From NCBI GenBank assembly GCA_017964115.1, contig JAGCSL010000053.1, positions 1 through 26,530 of the forward strand: a stretch of 26,530 nucleotides of DNA, read 5' to 3'. Below are positions 8,249 through 16,612 of this stretch, piece by piece; the first letter of the stretch is position 1, and the number at the start of each line of letters is the position of its first letter. Below the pieces are notes generated by a model. It saw only the letters and a list, made by a program, of their open reading frames with translations. It did not search any database and was not told the origin of the DNA. The DNA is from Candidatus Saccharimonadota bacterium (lineage in GTDB: Bacteria > Patescibacteriota > Saccharimonadia > Saccharimonadales > Saccharimonadaceae). The position numbers and the translations under genes are program-made.

Positions 8249-10153
8249 GTGAAGAGGTTATCAAAAAAAGGATTATTCAAAAAGAAGCTTAGCGATAAAG
8301 AACGCTATATATTGTCGTCCTTATTATTCTTATTTATCGCGGCCGTTCTGTTGACTTGGTTCCTAGAGTATCGTTACTTCCTGAATGATATGTTCCGAGT
8401 TTGGAGCTTCGTAATTGGTAGCCCGCTTGTATTTCTCTTCAACGCTTTCCTAATGTGGCTGTTATTGATTTTTATTTGGGGGATTATCGGTTCGCCAATT
8501 ATTACAGCTGGTGCATCCTGGATTTTGCTGATTATCATCACTTACATTCATATAAAAAAGTACTACTCGCGCCAAACGCCTCTATTGCCAGAAGATTTTC
8601 AGCTAGCAAGCCAAGCGTCGACCTTAACGAAATTCGTTGATTATGGGTCAATTGTTCGAATGATTGTTGCCTGTATTCTCGTAGTATTCTTAACTATTTT
8701 GCTCTACAGATTTGCGGCGAAAAAGTTTAATCTAATACGAAATTGGAAAACGGAAGGTTTCTTACAGAAGCACGCAATTTGGATGCGCGTACTTATTGTC
8801 GCCTTAGCTGGCGGAGCTTTCTTTATGTGTACAGATTTCGTACGTCACCACGATGGTACACGTTATGAAGATATCCCGGTTTTGGGTACACACTTTACAG
8901 CTTGGAATCAGAACCGCAACTATGATGACAATGGTTTTATCTTAGGTTTCCTATACAACTTCCAAAAATTGCAACTTAATGAGCCGGATATTTATTCCGA
9001 AAGCAAAATTCAAAAGATTAAATCTGAGTACGATGCAGAAGCTGAAGAAAAAAATCTAAATCGCAAAGATGTCTCGAAAGAAGACGTAAACGTAGTAATT
9101 ATTTTAAATGAATCATTTTATGATCCAGGCGTAGAATTCAATGGCGTAAAATTCGAAGATTACTACTCACATAAAGGCGGCGATGTTTTACCAAATCTGC
9201 ACAAACTCCAAAATAAATATCCGAGTGGACTCATGTACTCATTGGATTACGGCGGCGGCACAGCAAATATTGAATTTGAAACTTTCACAAGTTTGACAAA
9301 TTATTGGACCAACACGGTTCCATACACTGCCCTCGTGCCGAAGGCTGGACAAATTCCTTCTTTAGCACAGATGCTAAAGGAAAAAGGCTATAAGACGACC
9401 GCGATTCACCCGTTTAATGGCGGAATGTACAAACGTAATATCTCACTCGCAAATGAAGGCTTTGACACTTTTATTACGGAAAACGAGATGGATTACAAAG
9501 AGCATGACGGCAATTCCGAATATATCAACGATCGTTCAGCCTACCAACAATTATTGAAAGTGTTAAAGGATAGCGACGAAAAGCAGATGATTGGTTTAAT
9601 CACGATGCAAAATCACACGCCGTATAATGCCGAGAACTACGACAAAACTGATTTTGAAGTGACGGCAGAAGATATCGATGAGCAAAAGAAATCCGATATT
9701 GAGATTTATTATCAGAGCTTGCATACTTCTGACCAATACTTAGGTGAATTCATCGGCGAGCTGGATAAGCTCAATGAAAAAGTCGTCGTGCTATTCTACG
9801 GTGATCACTCGGCTGGACTTTTCGATAATGTTAATTCACACGAGGAGAAAGCCGTACGCGACCTATCGCGCGTAACACCATATTTCATATACTCAAATTA
9901 CAACTCGGGCTTCCGTGGTAAAAAGACTTTGCCAACAACTACGCCAAACTGCATGGTTAATACTATGCTTAATGGCCTAAATTGGCAAAAAGATTCACTA
10001 TATTATCTGGTCGACAAAGTTTGTGCGGCGGAACCGATTTTGACTGCCACATATCTTGAAGGACGCGAAATAAACATGGCGGACGTTTTAGATGATTACG
10101 AACTAGCGACCTATGATATCTTAGGTGGCAAAAAATATTGGATGCAAAAATAA
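8249..10153 (+). CDS. LtaS-like membrane phosphoglycerol transferase (alkaline phosphatase/sulfatase fold)
   Basis: The 634-residue protein has about five membrane helices in the first 215 residues, then a large extracytoplasmic domain of the lipoteichoic-acid-synthase type. Family landmarks are LNESF (metal ligand Glu288), the nucleophile region GGGTANIEFE (Thr338) and GDHS (Asp519, His520). These enzymes move glycerol phosphate or related head groups from phosphatidylglycerol to an envelope polymer outside the membrane. The exact product here cannot be read from sequence. The start is GTG at 8249: the next in-frame Met is about 47 residues in, which would remove the first helix. A strong terminator follows the stop at once, so it is a single-gene unit. 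Confidence 0.88.
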   Translation: MKRLSKKGLFKKKLSDKERYILSSLLFLFIAAVLLTWFLEYRYFLNDMFRVWSFVIGSPLVFLFNAFLMWLLLIFIWGIIGSPIITAGASWILLIIITYIHIKKYYSRQTPLLPEDFQLASQASTLTKFVDYGSIVRMIVACILVVFLTILLYRFAAKKFNLIRNWKTEGFLQKHAIWMRVLIVALAGGAFFMCTDFVRHHDGTRYEDIPVLGTHFTAWNQNRNYDDNGFILGFLYNFQKLQLNEPDIYSESKIQKIKSEYDAEAEEKNLNRKDVSKEDVNVVIILNESFYDPGVEFNGVKFEDYYSHKGGDVLPNLHKLQNKYPSGLMYSLDYGGGTANIEFETFTSLTNYWTNTVPYTALVPKAGQIPSLAQMLKEKGYKTTAIHPFNGGMYKRNISLANEGFDTFITENEMDYKEHDGNSEYINDRSAYQQLLKVLKDSDEKQMIGLITMQNHTPYNAENYDKTDFEVTAEDIDEQKKSDIEIYYQSLHTSDQYLGEFIGELDKLNEKVVVLFYGDHSAGLFDNVNSHEEKAVRDLSRVTPYFIYSNYNSGFRGKKTLPTTTPNCMVNTMLNGLNWQKDSLYYLVDKVCAAEPILTATYLEGREINMADVLDDYELATYDILGGKKYWMQK

Positions 10154-10183
10154 AAGAACCCCCGCGTGGGGGTTCTTTTTTTA
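10152..10183. terminator. Bidirectional rho-independent terminator shared by the LtaS-like gene and metG
   Basis: A 12-base-pair stem (AAAAGAACCCCC paired with GGGGGTTCTTTT) with a 4-base loop is flanked by T-runs in both directions. It sits directly between two convergent stops. Confidence 0.93.
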
Positions 10184-11590
10184 ATTCTTTGGAAATAGCG
10201 GCGTAGCTGGTGGTTGAATTGCTTCCGAAGTAAATATCTCTTCGATTTGCGCAGCTGTATCTGGCAGAAAGATGGCAAGACGATCATTAATAGCAAGTAA
10301 GTCAACAACCAGCTTTATCAAAACATCCTTGGCTTTTTTCGGATCGGTTTTGGCAAGCGCCCATGGCTTTTCGGCGTCAATACGCTTATTGAGCTCAGAG
10401 ATACCATCCCAAAGAATATCAAAGGCAAAATTGAATTCGTATTTCTCCATGCGAGCATCAAAGTCCGCGTTGGCGCGCTGCTCTGCTTTCTGACCTGCGA
10501 TAGTGTTCTTTTTGCAGAGTGTAGCTAAGCGCTGAACTAGATTGCCTAAATCGTTCGCGAGTTCATTATAGGAAGCTTCGTATTTATCCCAAGTAAAATC
10601 AGCATCGTCAGTAGTCGAGGCGTGGCGCAAGAAGAAGTAACGAAATGCAGCAAGACCGTGCTTGGCAAGAATTTCTTCTGGCGCTATGACATTGCCGACA
10701 GATTTAGACATTTTTTCGCCGTTGACAGTAATAAAACCGTGTGCGAGCAAATTGTGCGAAAGTGGCAGACCAAGACCAAGTAGCATAGCAGGCCAAATAC
10801 CGGCATGAAAACGCAGAATATCTTTGCCAACTATTTGAGTGTGGGCTGGCCAATCGTCAGAAATATCTTCATCTGGATAGCCTAAAATCGTAATATAGTT
10901 CGATAATGCATCAATCCAGACATACATGACTTGACTATCATCGCCTGGAACTGGGATTCCCCACTCAACCTGTTCTTTCGGACGCGAAATTGAAACATCT
11001 GGCATATCCTTGAGAAGATTAAGAAACTCTTTTTTGCGGAAACTTGGGGTAATTTTAAACTCATCAGTTTCAATTGCTTCGCGGATGCGATCTTTAAAAT
11101 CGGAAATGCGAAGATAATAGTTTTCCTCGCTGAGTTTGATGTAGGGTTTTTTATGGTCAGGGCATTCGCCACCATTATCGTCATGTTCTTTATCGGTAAC
11201 ATAAGCTTCGCAACCCTCACAATACCAGCCTTCATATTTATCTTTATAAATATGATCAGCTAATTTTTCCCAGATTTTTTGACAGCGACGTTCGTGTTTT
11301 GGGTCGGTAGTACGGATAAAATCAGTGTATTCTACACCAAGCGAATGAATAAAATCTTGAAATTTCTGAGCATTTTGATCGGCAAATTCTTGAACAGGAA
11401 TACCCTGCTCGGCGGCCTTCTTGAAAATCTTGCTACCATGCTCGTCAGTACCGGCCTGTAGGCGAACTTTCTTTCCGCAGTACATCATATATCTGCGAAG
11501 CGTGTCCGCAAGTAGATAATCCATAGCATGGCCAAGGTGCGGATTACCGTTGACGTATGGAATAGCTGTAGTGATATATGATTCTTTCAT
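10181..11590 (-). CDS. metG: Methionyl-tRNA synthetase
   Basis: This class I aminoacyl-tRNA synthetase charges tRNA-Met. The nucleotide-binding motifs are present as HLGH (18-21, the HIGH motif) and KMSKS (about residue 293). The zinc knuckle of the connective-peptide insertion is visible as CEGC (124-127) followed by C143 and H146. Other landmarks are the start PYVNGNPHLG and the GKDILRFH segment. At 469 residues it is a compact form without the C-terminal tRNA-binding (EMAP/Trbp) domain. The ATG at 11590 lies 7 bases after an extended -10, so the message is probably leaderless. Confidence 0.97.
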   Translation of the reverse strand: MKESYITTAIPYVNGNPHLGHAMDYLLADTLRRYMMYCGKKVRLQAGTDEHGSKIFKKAAEQGIPVQEFADQNAQKFQDFIHSLGVEYTDFIRTTDPKHERRCQKIWEKLADHIYKDKYEGWYCEGCEAYVTDKEHDDNGGECPDHKKPYIKLSEENYYLRISDFKDRIREAIETDEFKITPSFRKKEFLNLLKDMPDVSISRPKEQVEWGIPVPGDDSQVMYVWIDALSNYITILGYPDEDISDDWPAHTQIVGKDILRFHAGIWPAMLLGLGLPLSHNLLAHGFITVNGEKMSKSVGNVIAPEEILAKHGLAAFRYFFLRHASTTDDADFTWDKYEASYNELANDLGNLVQRLATLCKKNTIAGQKAEQRANADFDARMEKYEFNFAFDILWDGISELNKRIDAEKPWALAKTDPKKAKDVLIKLVVDLLAINDRLAIFLPDTAAQIEEIFTSEAIQPPATPLFPKN

Positions 11591-11597
11591 GAATCAT

Positions 11598-11606
11598 ATT
11601 TTAACA
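11598..11606 (-). promoter_or_regulatory. Extended -10 promoter, leaderless, for metG
   Basis: TGTTAAAAT on the minus strand is followed by 7 bases and the metG ATG. No Shine-Dalgarno sequence is present. Confidence 0.6.
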
Positions 11607-11629
11607 TCTTTTACAGAGAAAGGCGAATG

Positions 11630-12346
11630 CTACTTACTGGCCGTAATTAAAATCAAAACGACAATAATAACAACAACAACCGCTACGCCGATGCCAATAA
11701 ATAATGGCAACCTGCTCTTTTGGCCAGGAACGGTAATAGTATTAGCAATGTGAGCTGGTTCTCCGGCTGGAGCTGGCGTGTCTGCGGGCGCAGCTTCCGC
11801 TTCGGTAGGCTGAGCTGGGTCGCCTAGCGATTGAGCAACACTAGAACTGGAGGTACTCGTGTCAGCATTAGCAAGAGGGTCGGTATTAATATTATCGTAG
11901 CTCGGAGCTGCCTCAGTCTTTTCGGCAGGTTTTTCGTCTTCATCAATGATGTCGCCATCAACAAAAGTGGCGGCAGGAGTGTCGGCTTTATCCCCGGCAG
12001 GCGCGTCGCCCATAAGCGGATCATTGCTCGACGCATTCTGAGTAAGGTCAACCGCGGTATTTGGACCTGGATCGATTTCGCCAGAACCGCCAGCGAGGCT
12101 CATTTCTGGATCTTCTTTCATGCGCTTATCAAGTTCATCCTGCGATTGCGGAACGTCATCGAGACTAATGCTGTTGACGTCAAAAGTAGTCTGTAAGTTA
12201 GGATCTTTGCCGCCAGTCGCTGCGATTGCCTCGTTAATTGCATCCATGTCAAAAGATGGTTTATCAGTGTCAACTGGACCACCAAAATCAGGAGTAGCAG
12301 TATCCGTGTTTGTATTTGCTGCTGAGTTCTGATTATCTAAATCCAT
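11630..12346 (-). CDS. Acidic, disordered protein with C-terminal membrane anchor
   Basis: The first 205 residues of this 238-residue protein are rich in Asp, Glu, Pro, Ala, Ser and Thr and look disordered, with no recognisable fold. They are followed by a basic SR and one strongly hydrophobic helix at 212-235 (RLPLFIGIGVAVVVVIIVVL) ending five residues before the stop. This is a tail-anchored layout; with no signal peptide, the acidic part is probably cytoplasmic. A GGAGG Shine-Dalgarno about 9 bases before the ATG supports the start. I do not recognise the family and propose no function. It is a separate unit between rsmA and metG. Confidence 0.7.
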   Translation of the reverse strand: MDLDNQNSAANTNTDTATPDFGGPVDTDKPSFDMDAINEAIAATGGKDPNLQTTFDVNSISLDDVPQSQDELDKRMKEDPEMSLAGGSGEIDPGPNTAVDLTQNASSNDPLMGDAPAGDKADTPAATFVDGDIIDEDEKPAEKTEAAPSYDNINTDPLANADTSTSSSSVAQSLGDPAQPTEAEAAPADTPAPAGEPAHIANTITVPGQKSRLPLFIGIGVAVVVVIIVVLILITASK

Positions 12347-12396
12347 TCGGACCCGCCTCCATTAAAATATAATTAGCCGTTTTACTTAGTTTTATT

Positions 12397-13167
12397 TTAA
12401 TGCTTATGAATATTTTTTTCAAGCTTTACCCAGTCCGAAATTGATAAATCGGCTGGACGGACGTTTTCACTGAGGCGGAGTTCCGCAAAAATCTTCTGTA
12501 ATTGGTCTTTCGGAAGACGTGTACCGACAGCTAGGTTCGATATAAGTTTCTTACGTGGCGCAATGAAACCTAATTTTATGAGCGCCATCGTGCTTTCCGT
12601 AGCTAAAGCTTCGTTTAGTGGTTCTAAGATTACAATTTGGCTATCCACTTTTGGTGGTGGCGTAAAGAATTCGCGACCAACGATTGGACCAAGAGTGACT
12701 TTGGCGTAAATCTGCGCCGAAAGACCAAGGATAGAATAATCGCCTGGTTCGGCAGCAAGCCGTTCGGCAACCTCTTCTTGAATCAGTAATACAATCTTCT
12801 CCGGTTTATGTTCCGCGTGGAGGAATTTTTGAATAATTGGAGAAGTAATGTAATATGGGATATTTCCCGCCACAACATATTTATCTGGCAAGTTTAGTTC
12901 TGCAAGATTAAGCGAAAGAATGTCTTGATTATGCACCTCCAGATTCTTGCCTGGAAATGATTTAGGTAAATTTGCTGCCAACTGGTCGTCTAATTCAATT
13001 GCAATAACTTTGGCGAAATTCTTAAATAAGGTGGATGTAAGCGTGCCGAGACCAGGGCCGACTTCGATTACAGTATCAACGCCATCGACGGCGGCAAAAT
13101 CAGAAATATCCAACAAGATATCTCGGTCTTTTAGCCAATGTTGCCCGAGAGATTTACGATTCTTCAT
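12397..13167 (-). CDS. rsmA: 16S rRNA adenine dimethyltransferase (RsmA/KsgA)
   Basis: RsmA dimethylates two adjacent adenines in the 3'-terminal hairpin of 16S rRNA during late small-subunit assembly. The 256-residue protein shows the KsgA opening SLGQHWL (6-12), SAM-binding motif I EVGPGLGT (35-42), the acidic AIELDD, catalytic motif IV NIPYY (102-106) and FFTPPPKVDS. The ATG at 13167 is used rather than an upstream in-frame start at 13365: the extra 66 residues would only be an off-frame reading of the upstream gene and do not resemble RsmA. It starts 7 bases after the stop of the RpfB-like gene, so the two probably share a transcript. Confidence 0.96.
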   Translation of the reverse strand: MKNRKSLGQHWLKDRDILLDISDFAAVDGVDTVIEVGPGLGTLTSTLFKNFAKVIAIELDDQLAANLPKSFPGKNLEVHNQDILSLNLAELNLPDKYVVAGNIPYYITSPIIQKFLHAEHKPEKIVLLIQEEVAERLAAEPGDYSILGLSAQIYAKVTLGPIVGREFFTPPPKVDSQIVILEPLNEALATESTMALIKLGFIAPRKKLISNLAVGTRLPKDQLQKIFAELRLSENVRPADLSISDWVKLEKNIHKH

Positions 13168-13174
13168 ATGCCGT

Positions 13175-14404
13175 TTACCACCAATGATTAGTTGTCCAGA
13201 ACTGATATGCCTTTGCCCAGCTGCCATAACGCCCGACGGCGTATCCGTTACACCAACGAAGCTGCGTAATTGGGTTAGTTGCCCAGTCGCTACCAGCTGA
13301 GGCCATCTTACTGCCAGGAAGAGCTTGGCAGAGTCCAGTTGCGCCACTATAACTGTTCTTAGCAAGTGGATTCCAATGCGATTCTCGTTCGATAATGAAG
13401 TTTACGTAACCATAATCGCTAGACGAGATACCAGCTCTAGCCATCCAGTCCTCGTGTGAGCCAGACGGTAGGTTGACCTTCATGCCGATCCTAATCTGTT
13501 GTTCGACTGGCTTCTTAGTCACAATCGAAGATATGACTTTGCGCGAAACTTCTTTGCCATTGCGCATCTCAATCTCGTAAGTAACGGTCTTTTTGCCTTT
13601 TTTACCAGCCCGGGTAACTTTTCTAGTTCCGTAAGCAAGCGAATAATCGTAGGTTGTTTTCGTTCTGTAATTGATAGATTCTTCGACGGTCTTGGTCTGC
13701 TTCCCTTGGCGATAAACCGCAAATTTGATGCCGTCTTTAATCTTTGTGCTATCTTTGAGTGACGCCCAAGTGTCTTTGTTGTCTACGATAATATTCTGCT
13801 CAGCAAGAAATTCCCCAATCGTGTCGGCTTGGGTGCGAATCTCCATGGTTTTGCCATAGAAATCGAAGTTAATGGTTTTGGCGCGAGTAATCTGGTAAGC
13901 TACAGTCATGCCGCTCTCGAGCAGGCTATTGTAAGGGACAATTTCTACAATGTCCTCATCGTGTAGCTTCATGTCGGCATCCGCTACGACTGCATCTGGC
14001 TCCGTGGCGGAGGTGCGAACATAGCGCTTGAGATTTCCGTCTATTACGACCGCCTCACGGGAACGGTAAATATTGATATTAAACGTTTCGGTATTAATTT
14101 CTTCATCAAGTCCCGGTTCGACCGTATCGTATTCGTCATAAGTGATCTCTGCGCGTTCGAGCAGATCGCGTACGGTCGTAGCGCCAGAACGCATCGTAAT
14201 CTTGTTATCACCGTCGTAGATTGTGATAAAGCTCTGTGCACCGTCTTCTACATTTTCCCCTGAAGTTGCACTAGCAAAAAGACTGCCTTGTTTTACGAGT
14301 ATACTAAAAATTAGGATAGCAACAGTAAAGCCAAGAATTACTAAGGATGGAATGGAAAACATTCCTGTTACCTTGCGTACTTTCATGCTCTTAAATTTTA
14401 TCAT
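13175..14404 (-). CDS. RpfB-like cell-wall protein: DUF348 repeats, G5 domain, lysozyme-like C-terminus
   Basis: The 409-residue protein has an N-terminal membrane or signal helix (about 15-38). Three DUF348-type (ubiquitin-like) repeats follow at roughly 58-115, 117-157 and 178-232, then a G5 domain at about 238-309. The C-terminal domain (about 315-409) has ERESHWNP with candidate catalytic Glu339, and the paired cysteines of GLCQALP and LRWCNGY. This order is that of RpfB-type resuscitation-promoting factors and related muralytic enzymes, which cut peptidoglycan outside the cell. Its own wall or a host's wall is a possible substrate. The start has GAGG 9 bases upstream, unlike the leaderless genes. 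It lies upstream of rsmA. Confidence 0.88.
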   Translation of the reverse strand: MIKFKSMKVRKVTGMFSIPSLVILGFTVAILIFSILVKQGSLFASATSGENVEDGAQSFITIYDGDNKITMRSGATTVRDLLERAEITYDEYDTVEPGLDEEINTETFNINIYRSREAVVIDGNLKRYVRTSATEPDAVVADADMKLHDEDIVEIVPYNSLLESGMTVAYQITRAKTINFDFYGKTMEIRTQADTIGEFLAEQNIIVDNKDTWASLKDSTKIKDGIKFAVYRQGKQTKTVEESINYRTKTTYDYSLAYGTRKVTRAGKKGKKTVTYEIEMRNGKEVSRKVISSIVTKKPVEQQIRIGMKVNLPSGSHEDWMARAGISSSDYGYVNFIIERESHWNPLAKNSYSGATGLCQALPGSKMASAGSDWATNPITQLRWCNGYAVGRYGSWAKAYQFWTTNHWW

Positions 14405-14423
14405 ATTTGGTTACCTCGGGCAA

Positions 14424-14432
14424 ATTCTAACA
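14424..14432 (-). promoter_or_regulatory. Extended -10 promoter for the RpfB-like gene
   Basis: TGTTAGAAT on the minus strand sits just beyond the tilS stop. It gives a short leader of about a dozen bases that includes the GAGG ribosome-binding site. Confidence 0.5.
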
Positions 14433-14434
14433 GA

Positions 14435-15277
14435 TTAGGCATTAGTATTTTTGATGGAAAAACTGTACTTGCTGATTTGGATATAATGATCTTTGCCTAG
14501 CGGAAAACGCTTCCCTGGCTGATATTCCCTGATGGCGGCTAAGGCTCGTCGAAGTTGTGGCCGAGTCTGGGTCACCTTGCGTTCTAGAAGTAATTCACGG
14601 AGCAATTCTTGAGCGATCTCGTCGTCGACTTCAGCGAAAACGTCGCGTTTAATGCTTTTATCTTCACTAACGCATTGGGCCGCAACAAGTTTCTCTATTT
14701 CATTGGCGATTTGGCATTGGTCTAAATATAGCCGATATAGCTCATCTTTCTGTGCTCGGGTTGACCCAATCAAAGCCGCACGTACACGGTTACGCAAATA
14801 GCCATCTTCCGTATTGGTCTGATCTTGGCGGAAAGATAAGTGGTGCTTCGTGGCATAAATATAGATGTCGCGTTTCTCCCAATCGAGAAGAGGGCGTTCA
14901 ATTTGCGGATTTCGTAGTGGCGCTAAGCCACGCCAACCGGTTCCTCTGAGAATATTAATGGCGATTGACTCATAAACGTCGTCACGATGATGAGCAACAT
15001 ATAGTTTGCCATTATATTTAGCACAAAGCGAAAACAGATAATCATACCTCACCTTGCGCGCCATGGCTTCTGAAGTTTTGGCACCCAGGTGCGCATCCTC
15101 GGTCACAAATTTTAAGCCGTATTGATTGGCCAATTTTTGAACAAAGGATTGGTCATCAGACGAGTTAGAACGAATACCGTGGTTAAAATGCGCAACAATT
15201 ACGTCCGGATCGTTGCGAAAATAATGCAGCATAACGACCGAATCGATTCCACCTGATACCGCAAGGATTTTTCTCAT
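14435..15277 (-). CDS. tilS: tRNA(Ile)-lysidine synthetase
   Basis: TilS attaches lysine to C34 of the CAU-anticodon tRNA-Ile so that it reads AUA instead of AUG. The ATP-pyrophosphatase P-loop is AVSGGIDS near residue 7. It is followed by ARKVRYDY, AHHRDD, the hallmark RGTGWRGLAPL and the YLRNRVR segment. At 280 residues it is shorter than the E. coli enzyme (about 430) and keeps little or nothing of the extra C-terminal domains. It diverges from the PRC-barrel gene. The ATG at 15277 lies 8 bases after a -10-like TGGAATAAT, so it may be leaderless. A tRNA with CAU anticodon is encoded at 21697. Confidence 0.94.
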   Translation of the reverse strand: MRKILAVSGGIDSVVMLHYFRNDPDVIVAHFNHGIRSNSSDDQSFVQKLANQYGLKFVTEDAHLGAKTSEAMARKVRYDYLFSLCAKYNGKLYVAHHRDDVYESIAINILRGTGWRGLAPLRNPQIERPLLDWEKRDIYIYATKHHLSFRQDQTNTEDGYLRNRVRAALIGSTRAQKDELYRLYLDQCQIANEIEKLVAAQCVSEDKSIKRDVFAEVDDEIAQELLRELLLERKVTQTRPQLRRALAAIREYQPGKRFPLGKDHYIQISKYSFSIKNTNA

Positions 15278-15278
15278 G

Positions 15279-15294
15279 TGCTACAATTATTCCA
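15279..15294. promoter_or_regulatory. Overlapping divergent -10 elements for tilS and the PRC-barrel gene
   Basis: On the plus strand TGCTACAAT (15279-15287) serves the PRC-barrel gene. On the minus strand TGGAATAAT (15294-15286) serves tilS. The two hexamers share two bases, so polymerase could not occupy both at once. Confidence 0.5.
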
Positions 15295-15314
15295 TAAGCG
15301 GAGAAAAAAAGAAA

Positions 15315-15932
15315 ATGCTATTGGTTGGTTCAAAGATGATTGACTTTCCAGTATTGAGCCTGCATGTGGGTGGCGAAATTGCACGGACAAAACGAGCAAT
15401 TATTGATCCGGAAGATTTGAAGATTATCGCTTACACAGTCGATGGACCAGTCGTTCATAATGATCCAGAAGTTGGAAATATCTTAGATTTAACAGACGTA
15501 CGTGAAATGAGCGACCAGGGCCTAATTGTTAATTCGGCAGATGTTTTTACTACCCAAGAAGATGTTGTTAAACTCGATGAAATCATGTCGCTAGAGTTTG
15601 ATTTAGTTGGTCTAAAAGTTGTCGACCAAAAGGGTAAAAAACTTGGAAAAATTATCGATTACACAATTGATTCGGGGAGTTTTACGGTCTACCAACTAAT
15701 CGTTCAGCGTCCAGTCATGTCTTCTTTCTTGGATCCGCAATTAACAATTAACCGCTCACAAATTGTTGAAATTGATGATTTTAAAGTTGTAATTAAGCAT
15801 AGTACTTCACAGGTGAAAGTAAAAAAGCAAGATAAAGCCCGCGAAGATGATTTTGTGCCAAATTTTGTGAATCCGTTCCGAAAACCAGACTATGCGCCAG
15901 ACGAATCGAGTTCTTCTAAAACATCCAAATAA
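15315..15932 (+). CDS. PRC-barrel domain protein
   Basis: The product has two PRC-barrel-like beta segments. The first begins LLVGSKMIDFPVLSLHVGGE near the N-terminus. The second has DLVGLKVVDQKGKKLGKIID in the middle. A charged, Ser/Lys-rich tail follows. PRC barrels occur in photosynthetic reaction centre H subunits, in RimM and in many small regulatory or RNA-related proteins, so the role here is unknown. The ATG at 15315 is preferred over one at 15276, because the latter lies upstream of the promoter hexamer that would transcribe the gene; a GGAG lies about 11 bases before 15315. The last 43 bases overlap recX tail to tail. Confidence 0.78.
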   Translation: MLLVGSKMIDFPVLSLHVGGEIARTKRAIIDPEDLKIIAYTVDGPVVHNDPEVGNILDLTDVREMSDQGLIVNSADVFTTQEDVVKLDEIMSLEFDLVGLKVVDQKGKKLGKIIDYTIDSGSFTVYQLIVQRPVMSSFLDPQLTINRSQIVEIDDFKVVIKHSTSQVKVKKQDKAREDDFVPNFVNPFRKPDYAPDESSSSKTSK

Positions 15933-16612
15933 TTGAAACCTTGGCGAACGAGATATTGAACTAGTTTTTGTTGGTCTTCATAGCGATTAGCTTTGCGCGC
16001 TATCACTTTACGAAGCTCTTCGCGCTCGTCGCGTGAAGAATCTTCTAGTACTTCCTCAATGATTTTTTGACTGACCCCCTTCTCTACCAATTCACTCCGG
16101 AGCTTCTTAATACTGACACCTTTTTTTATGTTGCGATTTTCAATCCATAATTGCGCAAAACGTTTGTCGTCGAGATAGCCACGTTCGTCTAAACGATTGA
16201 GCACGAGCGGGACTAAGCTAGCGTCGTAACCTTCGCGAACCTTAGTTTGATATTCGCCGGTTTTATGGTTTTTGACGCGCACCTTTTTGCTGAGAGTTTT
16301 GCGTTTGAGATAATCGCGGATTTCTTTAGTAGAATGTGGGCGCAATAGGACATATTCGAGCGCGCGCGCATAAAATTTTCCAAAATCCGAAGCGCGTTTT
16401 AAGTCAGCCAATTCTGCGTCTGTTAGTTCGCGTCCAATTTTGACACCAAAATCTACGACCTGCGAAATGTCCAGGGAGCAATAATACTTATTGTTGACAT
16501 AAACATTAACGCGATTCCGATCGCGAACTGCTTCCTTGATATCGGTAATACGATGAGAACGAGTTTTTTGCTCAGTCTGATCGTCGTCAAAAATTGTGGA
16601 TACTTCTAGCAT
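15890..16612 (-). CDS. recX: Recombination regulator RecX
   Basis: RecX binds RecA filaments and limits their activity. The 240-residue protein has the helical repeats of the family, with ARALEYVLLRPHSTKEIRDY in the first repeat, then LDERGYLDDKRFAQLWIENR and KGVSIKKLRSELVEKGV. The ATG shares one base with the recA stop (TAATG), the classic coupled recA-recX layout. A basic insert (about 105-125, KKVRVKNHKTGEYQTKVREG) lies between the first two repeats. The 3' end overlaps the convergent PRC-barrel gene by 43 bases. Confidence 0.94.
   Translation of the reverse strand: MLEVSTIFDDDQTEQKTRSHRITDIKEAVRDRNRVNVYVNNKYYCSLDISQVVDFGVKIGRELTDAELADLKRASDFGKFYARALEYVLLRPHSTKEIRDYLKRKTLSKKVRVKNHKTGEYQTKVREGYDASLVPLVLNRLDERGYLDDKRFAQLWIENRNIKKGVSIKKLRSELVEKGVSQKIIEEVLEDSSRDEREELRKVIARKANRYEDQQKLVQYLVRQGFNYLDVLEELDSSGA

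Noticed and set aside
13168..13365. A 66-residue N-terminal extension of RsmA
   Set aside because: The extra region is an off-frame reading of the upstream RpfB-like gene; RsmA proteins begin near the SLGQHWL motif.
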